DNA of 64,000 bases from Eutreptiella sp. 'Long Island Sound 2002'. Lineage: Eukaryota > Euglenozoa > Euglenophyceae > Eutreptiales > Eutreptiaceae. A program made the position numbers and the translations under genes. This document shows, piece after piece, positions 54,611 to 64,000 of the stretch (the stretch's first letter is position 1; the number at the start of each line of letters is the position of its first letter). The stretch is taken from NCBI GenBank assembly GCA_964036045.1, contig OZ038382.1, forward strand, positions 104,380,007 to 104,444,006, in the 5' to 3' direction. A model generated the notes under the pieces. It ran no database searches, was not told the DNA's origin, and saw only the letters and a program-made list of their open reading frames with translations.

Positions 54611-55620
54611 GTGGCAAAGGTTAAAAACTTGTGTTTTCACCCTATATGCCTACACTCAATGAAATTGGAATTTTCAGCACAAATCAAAAATGAGCAAAAA
54701 AGTGGTTTATTGTGGAACCTTCATGCGGTTTCACTGTTTTTGCTAATACTCAACTTGTGCTGCTTTCCCCGCGCCAATGCCTCCGCCCACCTTCTGTGGC
54801 GCCACGCTCACCTACGCTTCGATATGGCCACCTCCAACGGGGCGGATGACCTCGACGTGCGCATCGTGGCCGCCTTCCTGCGGCCACTCCCCTAGCGGCG
54901 CATCTCAGGGGCGCCTTTTTTCGCCGACGCGGAACCCGGCAGCTAAGGCGCCGCGGCAGCATCAGCGGCCGCGGACACGGCACCGGCGGCTCATCACCGA
55001 GTAAGACTACATCGTTTGCGGGGCCCCCCAGCTGCGGCCCCTTCCGCCGAGGAGAGGGAAGTGTCCAAGTTGACACGCTAGGTCTCCGAGCTGCTGAAGC
55101 GTCTGGACCAGCTGCACTCCGACCGTGCGCAGCTGCGGCACGAGCTAGCGGAGGCGCGAGCAGGTCACCCCCCTCACCCCGAGGCTGGCCTCGCGGTGTT
55201 GGCGGCCGCACAGGGACCCATGGTGGCACCCACACTACTCCGGCCCGCTGTCCGAGCCGCGCCTGCTTGGTACGTTGCGGGGGCGCGTGGCTACGCAGGC
55301 TTTGGGAGGGCCTGCGAGCAATGCTACTGGCGGCTAGTCAGGGAAGGCCCTGGCAAACACCAACGGGTGAAGCGCGCCGCAAGCTGTGGATGCGAGGAAG
55401 GCCTCCCCCCTTACCCGGAAGGCGACAGTCCCGTGGCTCCGGGACGGCGCGGCGCGCGATGTGCGGCGTGCACAAGCCAGCCTAGGAGCGGGTGCGTAGC
55501 ACCAGGCCCTTGGGGTGCACCAGGCTAGCCGTGCATAGGCGCCCTTAGCGCCCAAGCCAGGCACGTACGCGGCGGCGCTTGCCGGAGGCGGGCGGCGGAC
55601 GGTGGCGCCATATCACCCCC
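54611..55620 (+). pseudogene. Retroelement-like coiled-coil frame spanning TAG, TAA, TAG
   Basis: One plus-strand frame stays open except for TAG 54,893, TAA 54,944 and TAG 55,079. The last TAG lies inside a clear coiled coil: VSKLTR-stop-VSELLKRLDQLHSDRAQLRH. The frame continues to TAG 55,526 and then changes phase at a C-homopolymer near 55,620 into RCTYVKDAVTPLKARG. The rest is Ala/Pro/Arg-rich. It is probably the N-terminal part of the degraded retroelement running to 58.76 kb. The coiled coil reads unbroken only if 55,079 encodes a residue. Confidence 0.5.
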
Positions 55621-55679
55621 CCCCCCCCTTGCAGCCCACGGCGTAGGCGCTCTGCTCCCTGTCCCCCTCGTCACGGGTC

Positions 55680-57300
55680 GTGCTGCCGCGCTGCACGTAT
55701 GTCAAGGACGCCGTGACGCCGCTCAAGGCGCGTGGGATCTGTCAGATCGAGCTGGGCAGGGAGTTGGCGGACTGGCCTGTGTCCGAGGACGCGGACGCTT
55801 TTGAGTGCGTACTTCTGGCTAGCGTCCGAGCACACGAGGCGCACGAGCTCGCCGCCACCCCGTTCGCCATGCACGACTTTGTACGTGAGATGCGCGCCAT
55901 TCCCTTGGTGCGCACCCCCCCGGCTCGGGGACGTCACGGTGGAGTCCCTGCTTGTAGCCCGGGGACGCACTTGGGAGAGCCTCGCAATCGATGGGGCCCA
56001 GCTGCAGCCCCATCCGTGCACGCAGGGCCACGCTTGGGACGGAGGACGAGGATATTGTAGACCGCTTGCCTCAGGGTCACCTCCTGGTGCTGTCCTGGGA
56101 CCGCAACGTACGACAGGAGGACGGCGACATGGTCAATGACCCGGTGGACATCTAACCCGGTCCCCTCCAAGAACCCGGAGTGGCCCACGTGCAAATGGTA
56201 GCCCTGATCAACCCGGGTCTCACAATCCGCGACACCCCGGGTACGAAGGAGAAGTTCAACTTCCAGAGATGGGCGCAACGGGAAGCGTAGCAGCAATTGA
56301 GGCCACTCGTGGCCCCGCGCATCACCGCCCGCCCCCCAATGCAAGTTGGCCGGCGAGGAAAGAGGGCGGAGGTCCTCTTTGAGCCACCCCTGGAGAAGGC
56401 CCGAAAGACGCCGCGTGAGCGGCCAAAACGGCGGCCGCGTGCTTCCGCCCAGGCACGGAGGAACGCGGCAACGTCAGCTAGACGCACATCACCTGCGTGA
56501 ATGTGCCGCCGGAGTCCTGTGGGCCCCTGCCCAATTCATGGGCCACTCTGGACAAGACCGCCGACACCGTAGGCCACTGCACTGGGTTGTTCGGGGGCGA
56601 GGCCCCCGGAAGGGTGGGCGTGCGCACGTGGGGCTGCCTGCCCACTGTCACGTTAGGGCGGCGGTCGCGCATGCGCTTGGCGTAGTTGTGCAAGCGCCGA
56701 CAGTGGAGGTCCGTGCGCGCAGAGCTCCGCCTGACCTTTCCCAGAACATGCCGTGCGGGTGCGTTTCTGCGTGCCTATTATGGGGGTGAGCCTCATTTCC
56801 CCTGTGTTCACGATCGTCCTCGAGGGAATGCCCGACAACTGGCGTGAGCAACTCATCCCCTACGGTTGCCGCTTACCCAACTGCGGCTGGATGCACCTCC
56901 AGCGCGAGCAGCGCCGGCTGGGCTATCAAGGCGTGCGTAGGAACACGACAATGGCCACTCCCGATGCACAAGGACAGCCGCGGCACGTTGTTCCGGAGCC
57001 GGTGCCATAGGCTGCGCTGGCAGCCCACGCGGAGGCGAGCCGCGACATCCAGGCCATGGGCTAGCCCGGGGATGCGGATCAGGATGCGGAAGACGATGAG
57101 GAGCTGCTGTAGGCGGGTCGGGCTGGACCCTAAGCCACCCCCCCTCCCTCATTCCATCGCTCTGCAGGTGCTGCTGGCAACGTGCTGGCGCCGCGGCTCA
57201 GCACACAGGCGTCTTGGGGGCCATTTGTAGGCTGCGGCATGGTCATGGCTCGCAAGTAGGATGCAGCGCAACCAGCGCAGGGCCATCTTAGCAAAATTCG
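55680..57300 (+). pseudogene. Degraded repeat-derived ORFs, UAR-interrupted, TGA-terminated
   Basis: The frame at 55,680 (ICQIELGRELADWPVSED) shifts phase at a C run near 55,915. From about 56,040 a frame reads EDEDIVDRLPQGHLLVLSWDR, passes TAA (about 56,154) and TAG (56,288), and ends at TGA 56,498 after a very basic tail. The frame at 56,497 passes TAG 56,686 (RSRMRLA/LCKRRQWRSV) to TGA near 56,852. An overlapping frame from 56,753 (GMPDNWREQLIPYGCRLPNCGWM) passes TAGs at 57,008, 57,062 and 57,113, TAA near 57,131 and TAG 57,256 without a TGA. No family is recognised for these parts. GC and repeat context match the downstream retroelement-like part. Confidence 0.45.
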
Positions 57301-57309
57301 GCAGCCTCA

Positions 57310-58760
57310 GTGGGTGTGCAGAGCACCGTGTCGGACACCGAGCTGGCTATGGGGAGCAATGTGGCGACGGACCACCATGTCGTGCCGCGAGAGGTTGCGG
57401 CGATTGCCGACATGGACGTCATCCGCGGGCCACAACGAGCGCCGGCTGACAGCTTTGAGCACGAAATGGGGCATCTAACAGCGACGGGCATCAAGTACGT
57501 TTGGGAGGACACAGGGCTCCTGATGGGCCGCGCTGCACATTGCCATGCCCTGGTGCCGATTGACATTGACCACGACACCGTGAAGCTGGCTGCAGAAGCA
57601 GTCACTGTAGCCGCCAAACAGGAGCGGCTGGGCGGCGGTGACGACGCTGACGGCGACGCCAACCCAACGACACGGGCCGCGCGGGCAACGCTCGCGGGTC
57701 CCCAGAGTGTGACCACCCTGGACCACGCCGCCGTGGATTCGATGCACGGCGTTGTTGCGGATTGCAAGGTTTCCGGGTGCCGGACGCGGCTGAAGCCTGC
57801 ACGAGGCTTGGGACCCGGCTGATGCCCCTTGCGGGGTGTCTTTGCATACTTCACGTGGGGAGGGGCAGGGGGCGCATAAGGGGGTCCAAGAGCTCACGCG
57901 GGCGGCGGGCATCAGATCGCCCCGCCCTCGCTGGCACGCAAACGCGCTCAGCAGAGTTCAAGCAGCGGGGGGCGAGCATCCACACAAGATGGCGCCGCGG
58001 CACAGGGCCGGTGCTGGAGGCGCACATCGGCAAGTGCGCTGGTGCCCTTCACCGCACGTCGCACCTGCCACTATTCGGGAAGCCTGTCACGGCAGCGGCG
58101 GTGAAGGCGATGCCCATGCCGCTGCATAATGTCTCCTTGGTGGACGTGCACGAGGCCAAGTTGCGGGGACTAGAGACGTAGGTACTGCGGGCGATTTGGG
58201 GCCATTGCGCATGGCGCGGGCGAAGGAGTTGATCTTCTGCTTGCGGGCACAGGACGTCGCTGCTCATGCGCACGAGAATGAACGCCTGGTCTGGATGGCA
58301 CACACGGGCCGTGAGGCGGGCACAGCGACGGTGCGCCTCAGGCGGTGTCGGAGAACCGACCGCAACCGCCGTTAACGGGCCCGGTTGGAGGCGCCCTGAT
58401 GGTGACGCGCCTGTTGGGCAAGCGACCGCTGGAAGGGTGACGGGGCAGGATTACCCACTCTGCTTTCTCCACCCCTCCTGACGGGAGCTGCAGCACCGGC
58501 TGCGTGCTAGCTTGCGGTACCACGCCCTGTGGGGGCTGGAGGCAAGGCGCCCCCAAACGTTCCAGGGTTTGGATGCCATGCTGGACCGCGAGGCGTGCCT
58601 CCACGGGCTAAAGGAGGCGGTGGGTAGGGAGCTGGAGGCTTCGCTGCTGCGCGGCCTGCTTATGGGGGCCATGTGGACCACGGACCACATAGCCCGACAT
58701 GACCTACTGGAAGATGGACGATGCCCCCACTGCCCAACCCTACCCTTGGTACCTGTATAG
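57310..58760 (+). pseudogene. Non-LTR retroelement-like C-terminal region, truncated by insertion
   Basis: The frame at 57,310-57,822 is an intact 170-codon stretch without recognised motif. The next frame (57,762 on) includes LRGLET-TAG(58,179)-VLRAIWG and, after a one-base shift, PLRMARAKELIFCLRAQ. The LE..VLRA(I/L)WG....RAKE.IF pattern is what I recall for the connection region downstream of RT in certain protist non-LTR elements. The frame at 58,512-58,760 ends in a zinc-like DGRCPHC start, where a typical Cys/His tail would continue, but it is cut off by the insertion at about 58,766. Frameshifts and UAR codons show a dead copy. Confidence 0.45.
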
Positions 58761-58765
58761 AAAGT

Positions 58766-59712
58766 AGTATTGTTCATAAGTGATTTTTCATAGATGAACG
58801 ATTCATATGTTACCCATGAGATATGAACAACATTTCTGAAAGCTTCTTCGTCCACAGCTTTTGGTATGTCTTACCCGTACTCTGTCTTCTCGGAGCCCAA
58901 CATGATGGTTGTTCGGCTCAGTGGTGCCACCAGTCTTCAGGACAGCAAGTGTTCCGACCTATTGGCCCAACGGATGTCAGCTCCCCCCCACATCCGGGCC
59001 CGTTTCTCGGAGGCAACTGACCATGCTCCCTTCCCGGCGATCCACAAAACCAAGGTGTAGGCCATCTGTATGTATGCGGAGGCCCTCTTTCTCGCACCCT
59101 ATATGATAGGGCTACCTTTGCAGTTGGGTGCACCCCGGTCCGGCTTCCGTGTGTTGTGTGAGTACATCACCCGCCGGGGCGATGCCTACACCGCCCGCAC
59201 CGAGCTGCCCTTCCCACGGCCCATCCCCACACAGCACCAATTTGACGCAACGTGTAAGTCATTGACCGCTCCGCTCGCATTGTCCCCCCGGGTGGAATGT
59301 GTGGACCCCCCGTCGTCGGGTCGATGTTGGCCCCCACGGTTGTGGGCATAATACGTGCAATCCCGGCTAGCCCTGTGTCGGTCCATTGATGGGGCACGCC
59401 ACCTCACCTTTGTGGGGTGGCGTGATGGGTACCCGTGCGCCGGTGGCAGTTTGTCGCAGCTATCGATTGGTCTATTGAACCATAGGGTAAAGGCGAGAAT
59501 ATCCGCCTTCCTATGGGTCGTCGGCATGGCCGTCATGAGGGACAAGGATGTGGTTGCCCTTGGCCAAATTTGGGCTCAGACGCCGCACGTCTGTAGTTTG
59601 CATTTTCGTGTTCATATGTTGTTCATAATTCTTGAGTTCATAATCGAAAATACCGTTCATAAGACGCCGTGCTGCCGATTTATGAAAAATGAACACCAAA
59701 TATGAACACCCT
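58766..59712. mobile_element. Small insertion with GTTCATA-rich inverted ends
   Basis: Both ends are AT-rich against a GC-rich background and carry clustered TTCATA motifs: GTTCATAAG, TTTTTCATAGATGAAC and ATATGAACAA on the left (58,771-58,826). On the right (59,608-59,712) are GTTCATATGTTGTTCATAATTC, GTTCATAATCG, GTTCATAAGACG, ATGAAAAATGAACACC and ATATGAACACC. The arrangement is that of inverted, multi-motif termini. It interrupts the retroelement-like frame just after RCPHC. I could not fix exact boundaries or a target duplication. Confidence 0.55.
58825..59705 (+). pseudogene. Unknown ORF within the insertion, one frame with TAG and TAA, ending TGA
   Basis: From the upstream TGA (about 58,822) to TGA 59,703 a single frame of about 290 codons is broken only by TAG 59,058 (HKTKV/AICMYAEALF) and TAA 59,349 (PPRLWA/YVQSRLALC). 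The first ATG is 58,866 (MSYPYSVFSEPNMMVVRLSG). A hydrophobic helix-like AFLWVVGMAVM lies near the end. I recognise no domain. It is a clear case in which UAR codons sit inside an otherwise intact frame with no frameshift. Confidence 0.5.
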
Positions 59713-59719
59713 TTCTGAA

Positions 59720-60050
59720 CAACACACACATAGGCACAAACATAGACACAGGAACATACAGAATCACATACACAGACACAGTGAGAAGTCTGTTTTTCAG
59801 AAATTGCAGCGCGCACATCTTTCAAGCTTAGCTTGCATGGTGCAAAAGTGTGATGCAGCGCGCTTTTAGTAGGATCTGTCATTTTTAGCTAGAGCCACAA
59901 CCACATGCAAAGCCACACGCGCAAAACAAAGACACATACAGGCATAGACACGTGGACGCACACACACAAACAGACACCCACAAGTACTCACACAGACACC
60001 CACACACACACACGGACACACACACACACCCACAAACAGACACATATTCC
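59720..60050. repeat. CA-rich simple sequence
   Basis: ACACAC-type and CACAGACAC tracts at 59,720-59,790 and 59,890-60,045 open spurious Thr/His-rich (plus) and Cys/Val-rich (minus) frames. A short non-repetitive gap separates them. Confidence 0.85.
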
Positions 60051-60397
60051 TTTGTCTATGGCTCTCGGGAGCCGAATTTGTCGTGCATGTCTCCGCTGAG
60101 GTTTGGTTGGCTCTAGGGGTTTTTGAGGGCGAGGAACGCACTAGAATTGTCTGTTTTTTGCAATTTCATCATTTTTGGGTGTAGAGCCACTTTGCTGACC
60201 GTGGCTCCGCTGTCATACGTGTCCTACATGTCCTGCATGACCCCATACAAGTAGGTAACAACGTCGCGCGTGTCCCGCGCGTGCCGCACGCTTCTCACGT
60301 CTGGCTCCACAACTGTCCCCGGCGCCAATTACTTTGTGAAGTATGTTTTACGTGTTTTGCAGCACTTGTGCACGCCTTGCAATGCATGTGTGAGGGA

Positions 60398-60513
60398 GAA
60401 CTGCGTGTACATGTCCAAGTCGCGTCAGTTACGCCGTGAGCGTGACACCGCTGTGGCCCACAGGGGGCCTTCGGAGAACTGCGTGTACATGTCCAAGTCG
60501 CGTCAATTACGCC
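60398..60513. repeat. Tandem duplication with 77-bp offset
   Basis: The 39-bp segment GAGAACTGCGTGTACATGTC followed by CAAGTCGCGTCA.TTACGCC occurs at 60,398 and 60,475 with one mismatch. It lies just upstream of the first supported exon of the second spliced gene. It may represent a duplicated exon fragment reading GELRVHVQVAS in one phase. Confidence 0.8.
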
Positions 60514-60638
60514 CTGGGAGGGCTTGCTCTGCGGGTGGCGCGTGTCGGCTTTGCTCTTGTCCCCACAGCCGAATTGCCTGCTCTGCGCGTTCTCAGTGTT
60601 CCCCAGCACCTGTGCAGGATTTTTGTTTCGTTGCTCAG

Positions 60639-63600
60639 CACTATGTGCCATGTTGCCTTTGTACCCCAGTCAGTACCAGCTACCCCACACCCACCTCACC
60701 GAGTGCGACCCCATGTCGTGCTGCGACGTCACGAAGGACTAGAATGCGGCGGTGGCTTTTCAAGTGACGCAGCAAACATGTATGTGTGCAATGTTCGAGT
60801 TGCTCGAGTTTCACGTGTTGCCTCTTCGTGTGCCGCTGGTGATTTCACCCCTTCTTTGCAGCCGGGTACCATGCCGGGTGGGTCTCCGGCATGGAGGAAG
60901 TGTATGATAAAAAGACGGAGAGCAATCATTCGGTTCTGACGCTGACGCAGGCCTGCACGTACATGGTCCGTACAACAAAGGAGAAGGGCCGCAAGATGGA
61001 GGGCACCAGAGCACAGGTATGCTTCGGTTATCTACCGGCTCGGAGTGTTTGATTACAATGCCTTACAGCACCTCCTCCCTGCCCCCCGCGCTTCTTTGCA
61101 GGGCACCGTGTCCATCAGCGTCAACAAGATCCGTGGTGGATCATTGTGGGGTTTTATCCCCGATGAACCCGAAAAGCTACATGTTCTGCAAGTTCCGGAC
61201 GTCCGTGGTGTTGTCTTTGTATCGGTCCCTGGAGCCTGTCTGAACTGTCCTATGTGTTTTTGGCGTCGCGCGCGTTGTCCCTCGTAGTGTCCCTGGCGAC
61301 ATTGATCGTGTTTTACGCGTTCTTTTGTGTCCTGCAGGGGGACAAAAAGCAGAAGAAGGAGAAAAAGGAGAAGAAGAAGCACAAGGCCGAAGACAAGAGC
61401 AAGGGCAAGCCGAAAGGAAGGAAAGAAGAGAAGCGGGAGGAGCGGAAAGAAGAAGCAAAGCCGAAGAAGAAGGACCCAAAGGGGAAGGCGAAGAGGATCG
61501 TGGCAGAAGACGACAACGATGCTTTCGAGGAGGAGGTGCAGCACATCAAGGCGGAGCCAGCGCGGATGGCTTCGCAGCCCCGGCGCGCCCCACGCTCGAC
61601 ACACTTGGAGGTGCCGGAGGAACCACTGTCACCATTGGAAAGTGCAAGCAGCAGCAGCTCCAAGAGTGGCAGCAGCAAGAGCAGCACGAGTAGCAGCAGC
61701 AGCAGCAGCTCAAGCAGCAGTGAGAGCGACGAGAGTGCCAAGAAGAGCCCAGTACAGCAAAAGGGGGTCTTGAAGGCGGCAAAGACGGAGGCGCTGAAGA
61801 AGGGGAAGGAGAAGGCGAGGCCCCATTTCCTGGTGGAGACCCATGGCCGCCCGCCAAGCAAGCTCCCCACTGGGCAGACAAGGCAGGAGAAGTTCACCGG
61901 ATCGGCGCATCATATCCGATCCATCGAGATCCTGAAGAGCTTCTTCAACAACGAGTACGGGTACTCGCTGGGGACGTTCGTGCACCATTACAAGAACTGC
62001 TGCGGACAGCTGAAGGCGGCAACTGGTGCTGAAGGTATGCGTTTGCACTACGTTCAGACTGCTGTGCATGGAAGCTTTCCTTCGTGTTCCGCGCGTCTAA
62101 TTCGTTGCGCACGTCGTCATGTGTCCCTGGAGACATGCATGTCGTTGAGCGCGTGTTTCGTGTCATGCAGTGCGTCAAGATTTGGGCCTAATTGCGACCA
62201 TGCTAAGCCGCGCTGAGCCGCGGACGATCCAAGCTATGCTGTCATGTGGAACGAAGAACTGCAGTTCGGTCACGAAGGCAGTGGAGCATTTCCAGACGCT
62301 GTACCCAACCGCCGGGGCAGAGGGCGCCGCAAAGACTATTCTCCGTCGTGTTGGCGATTGCGTTAGTGGTTGCGCGGAGGCCGGGGAATTCGAGGCAGAG
62401 GACCCAAAGCCGAAACCCGGGGGTATCACGCTGGCAAGCCTTTCTAGACGAGAGGCTTGAGGAGTCCTCGGCACTGGAGGCCGGCCTCCGGGGCCGCGGT
62501 CGGAGATGTCGGACATCTCAGGCTTCCACGTCAAGGATGTGATGGACATGGATCTGGACGAGTTGATCCAGAAGTACAACCGAACCGTGCGGGCAGCTGG
62601 ATTGTTGAGGTACATGCTCGAGGCCAACCACGGGCTGACTGAGGAGCCGGAGCAGAAGACGTGGACTCTGGTGCGGCAGGCAGAGTACCAAGAATTTCAA
62701 GCATGGAAGCGCCACAAGGTGTGGTGCTGTTTGCGCGATGCACGTGATACACGCTGTCTCTTGCACTGTCCGTGGCGGCTTCCTTGTTTGTTCTGCGCGC
62801 TCCAGACGTTCCGCGTGCTGTCTCCGGATTCGGCTCTATTGACAATAACTGTGTTGGCCGCGCTTATTATGCGTTCCATGTCACAGGCCATGCCCCCGCA
62901 GCTGCCGCCGCCGCAATATCCCCCGCAGTACCCGGTGCCGTACCAACCGCCGCAGTACGGGCAACAGTATGGGCACTATGGGCAGCGGTACGGCCAGATG
63001 TACGGGCAGCAGCCGCAGTACCGGGATGAGGAGTGGGAAGAACCGGGTATGAAGGCGGAGTGGGAGCCGGATCGCATCCCGCCACCACCACCGCAATACT
63101 ACCAGCAGCACCACCCACCACCACCGCCCCCCCAGCCACAGCAGCTGCACCCACCGCCGCAAGATGCCCCCGTGGTGCCCGAGGAAGCCGGCCCAATGGA
63201 CGACGTGCTGATCAAGCAGGAGGAGGTGGATGAACCAAAGATGGACACTGGTGAACCAGGTCACAGGTTCGTGCCGCGCGTCGTATTCGTTCCGCACGTT
63301 GTCTCCCGATGTGTCCGTGGCGCCGTCGCTTCGTGTTCCAGACGTTTTGCACGCTCACCGCGCTGTCCCCCGGCATGTCCCTGGTGACCGCCTGCATGTG
63401 CTGCATGTATTGCGTGTTCTGCACAGCTGCTGAGGACGACCCCGACGCGTGGGATGCCAGCGACGTGGACATGTTCACTCAGTTCTCGGAGGCAGAGGGG
63501 GAAGGTGAAGGGGGGGAGGGGTGGGGGGGAGGGGAGGGGTGGGGGGATGGGTCGGGGTGGCCAAACCCCGATGAGGCTCGTGGACGGCAGATGTCCCAGC

Positions 63601-63686
63601 CTCTTTTTTTTCACACACTGCCACCGCACACGCACACCGCACCAGCAGCACCGTCGCAGGAGACGCCACAGTGGTGGCGGCGCTAA
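60639..63686 (+). CDS. Spliced gene for charged, Ser-rich and Gln/Pro-rich protein (5' end uncertain)
   Basis: Phase-compatible GT-AG exons are 60,639-60,779, 60,862-61,016, 61,102-61,200, 61,338-62,034, 62,171-62,718, 62,887-63,259 and 63,427-63,686 (TAA). In order the product has a Tyr/Gln-containing start, a folded-looking segment (VLTLTQACTYMVRTT, VSISVNKIRGGSLWGF), a Lys/Glu-rich helix, a polyserine tract, a compact domain (SAHHIRSIEILKSFFNNEYG), a helical segment with Cys (TIQAMLSCGTKNC), DMDLDELIQKYN, a Tyr/Gln/Pro-rich low-complexity region and an acidic Gly-rich tail. A nuclear or RNA/chromatin-associated scaffold is conceivable; no ortholog is recognised. Two oddities: an in-frame TAG at 60,740 (CDVTKD/NAAVAFQV) and a TGA at 62,458, where an alternative frame (WQAFLDERLEESSALEAG) suggests a pair of indels. 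Confidence 0.65.
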
Positions 63687-63919
63687 CGCTGCCCGATATA
63701 TTGTTCGTTATTGTACAGTGGTGTTTGCCACCCCCTGAGCGCAGGGACAGGTGGTTCCGCCGTGGGGACGAATGACGGTGGTGAGGTTTGACCACCGGTC
63801 CCTTTTTGTACCTTACTGTGGCTTTGGCTTTGGGCTTTTGGGTGGTGGACGGCACAGGGTCCCGAGAGTCCGTCTGGCCTTTGCGGCTGCGGAGGGGTAC
63901 CCACGTTCTGACCGTCAGA

Positions 63920-63921
<2 letters not shown>

Positions 63922-63963
<42 letters not shown>
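63922..63963. repeat. (TA)n microsatellite
   Basis: About 20 uninterrupted TA dinucleotides follow the end of the second spliced gene. The rest of the window (63,964-64,000) shows no feature. Confidence 0.95.
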
Positions 63964-63965
<2 letters not shown>

Positions 63966-64000
63966 AGGTGGCGGAGTACTGGAGTCTTGGGGGTCAACGC

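Noticed and set aside
62458-62460. TGA as a sense codon in the second spliced gene
   Set aside because: An overlapping frame (WQAFLDERLEESSALEAG) spans the site more naturally, so a pair of indels is the simpler explanation. Elsewhere TGA behaves as the terminator.
1-64000. CRISPR arrays, bacterial operons, ribosome-binding sites, rRNA genes
   Set aside because: The window shows spliced eukaryotic genes and eukaryotic transposon classes. The tandem arrays lack repeat-spacer structure, and no rRNA-like stretch was recognised.

Overview
This window is nuclear DNA of a complex eukaryote. It has GT-AG spliced genes whose exons join in matching phase, introns up to 6 kb, a microsatellite-anchored Penelope-like retroelement, pogo and mariner type transposons, minisatellites, a satellite array and very many C/G homopolymer runs of 10-16 bases. 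No bacterial or organellar gene organisation is visible. An alga or related protist with a large repeat-rich genome fits best. A reverse transcriptase with an N-terminal GIY-YIG nuclease is, to my knowledge, a type reported from green algae, protists and invertebrates. The species cannot be named from the sequence.

Layout. From 610 to 18,823 (+) lies one large spliced gene for a secreted or surface protein: EGF-like module, jelly-roll-like module, mucin-like Ser/Thr/Pro linker and Cys-containing C-terminus. About 1.9 kb of coding sequence is spread over 18.2 kb. Its introns hold minisatellites, a telomere-like tract, a TIR element whose right end forms the 3' splice-site region of exon 4, and a TA-flanked mariner-type MITE. 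From 19,896 to 26,274 is a Penelope-like element with about 605-bp direct terminal repeats next to (GT)n tracts, a multi-zinc-knuckle ORF1 and a GIY-YIG plus RT ORF2.

From 30.9 to 42.95 kb is a repeat-derived gene broken twice: by an intact pogo-type transposon (32,222-34,470, TA duplication) and by a 6.43-kb TIR element (36,043-42,474, TA or GTAC duplication). Removing either one rejoins the reading frame. From 43 to 47.1 kb there are decayed ORFs and many copies of a 16-20 bp perfect palindrome. From 48 to 51 kb and 54.6 to 58.8 kb there are decayed non-LTR retroelement-like ORFs, separated by a roughly 160-bp satellite array (52.1-53.8 kb). From 58.77 to 59.71 kb is a small insertion with TTCATA-rich ends. 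From 60.6 to 63.7 kb (+) is a second spliced gene, with charged, Ser-rich and Gln/Pro-rich segments; its introns resemble one another.

The most unusual property is that many of the repeat-derived reading frames are interrupted almost only by TAG or TAA, at places where glutamine reads naturally, and end at TGA. The least decayed genes (surface-protein gene, pogo transposase) have no such codons. Either UAR is partly used as sense, or CAR-to-TAR mutation is selectively decaying the repeats. Several frames also carry frameshifts, some at homopolymers, so decay or assembly indels contribute.
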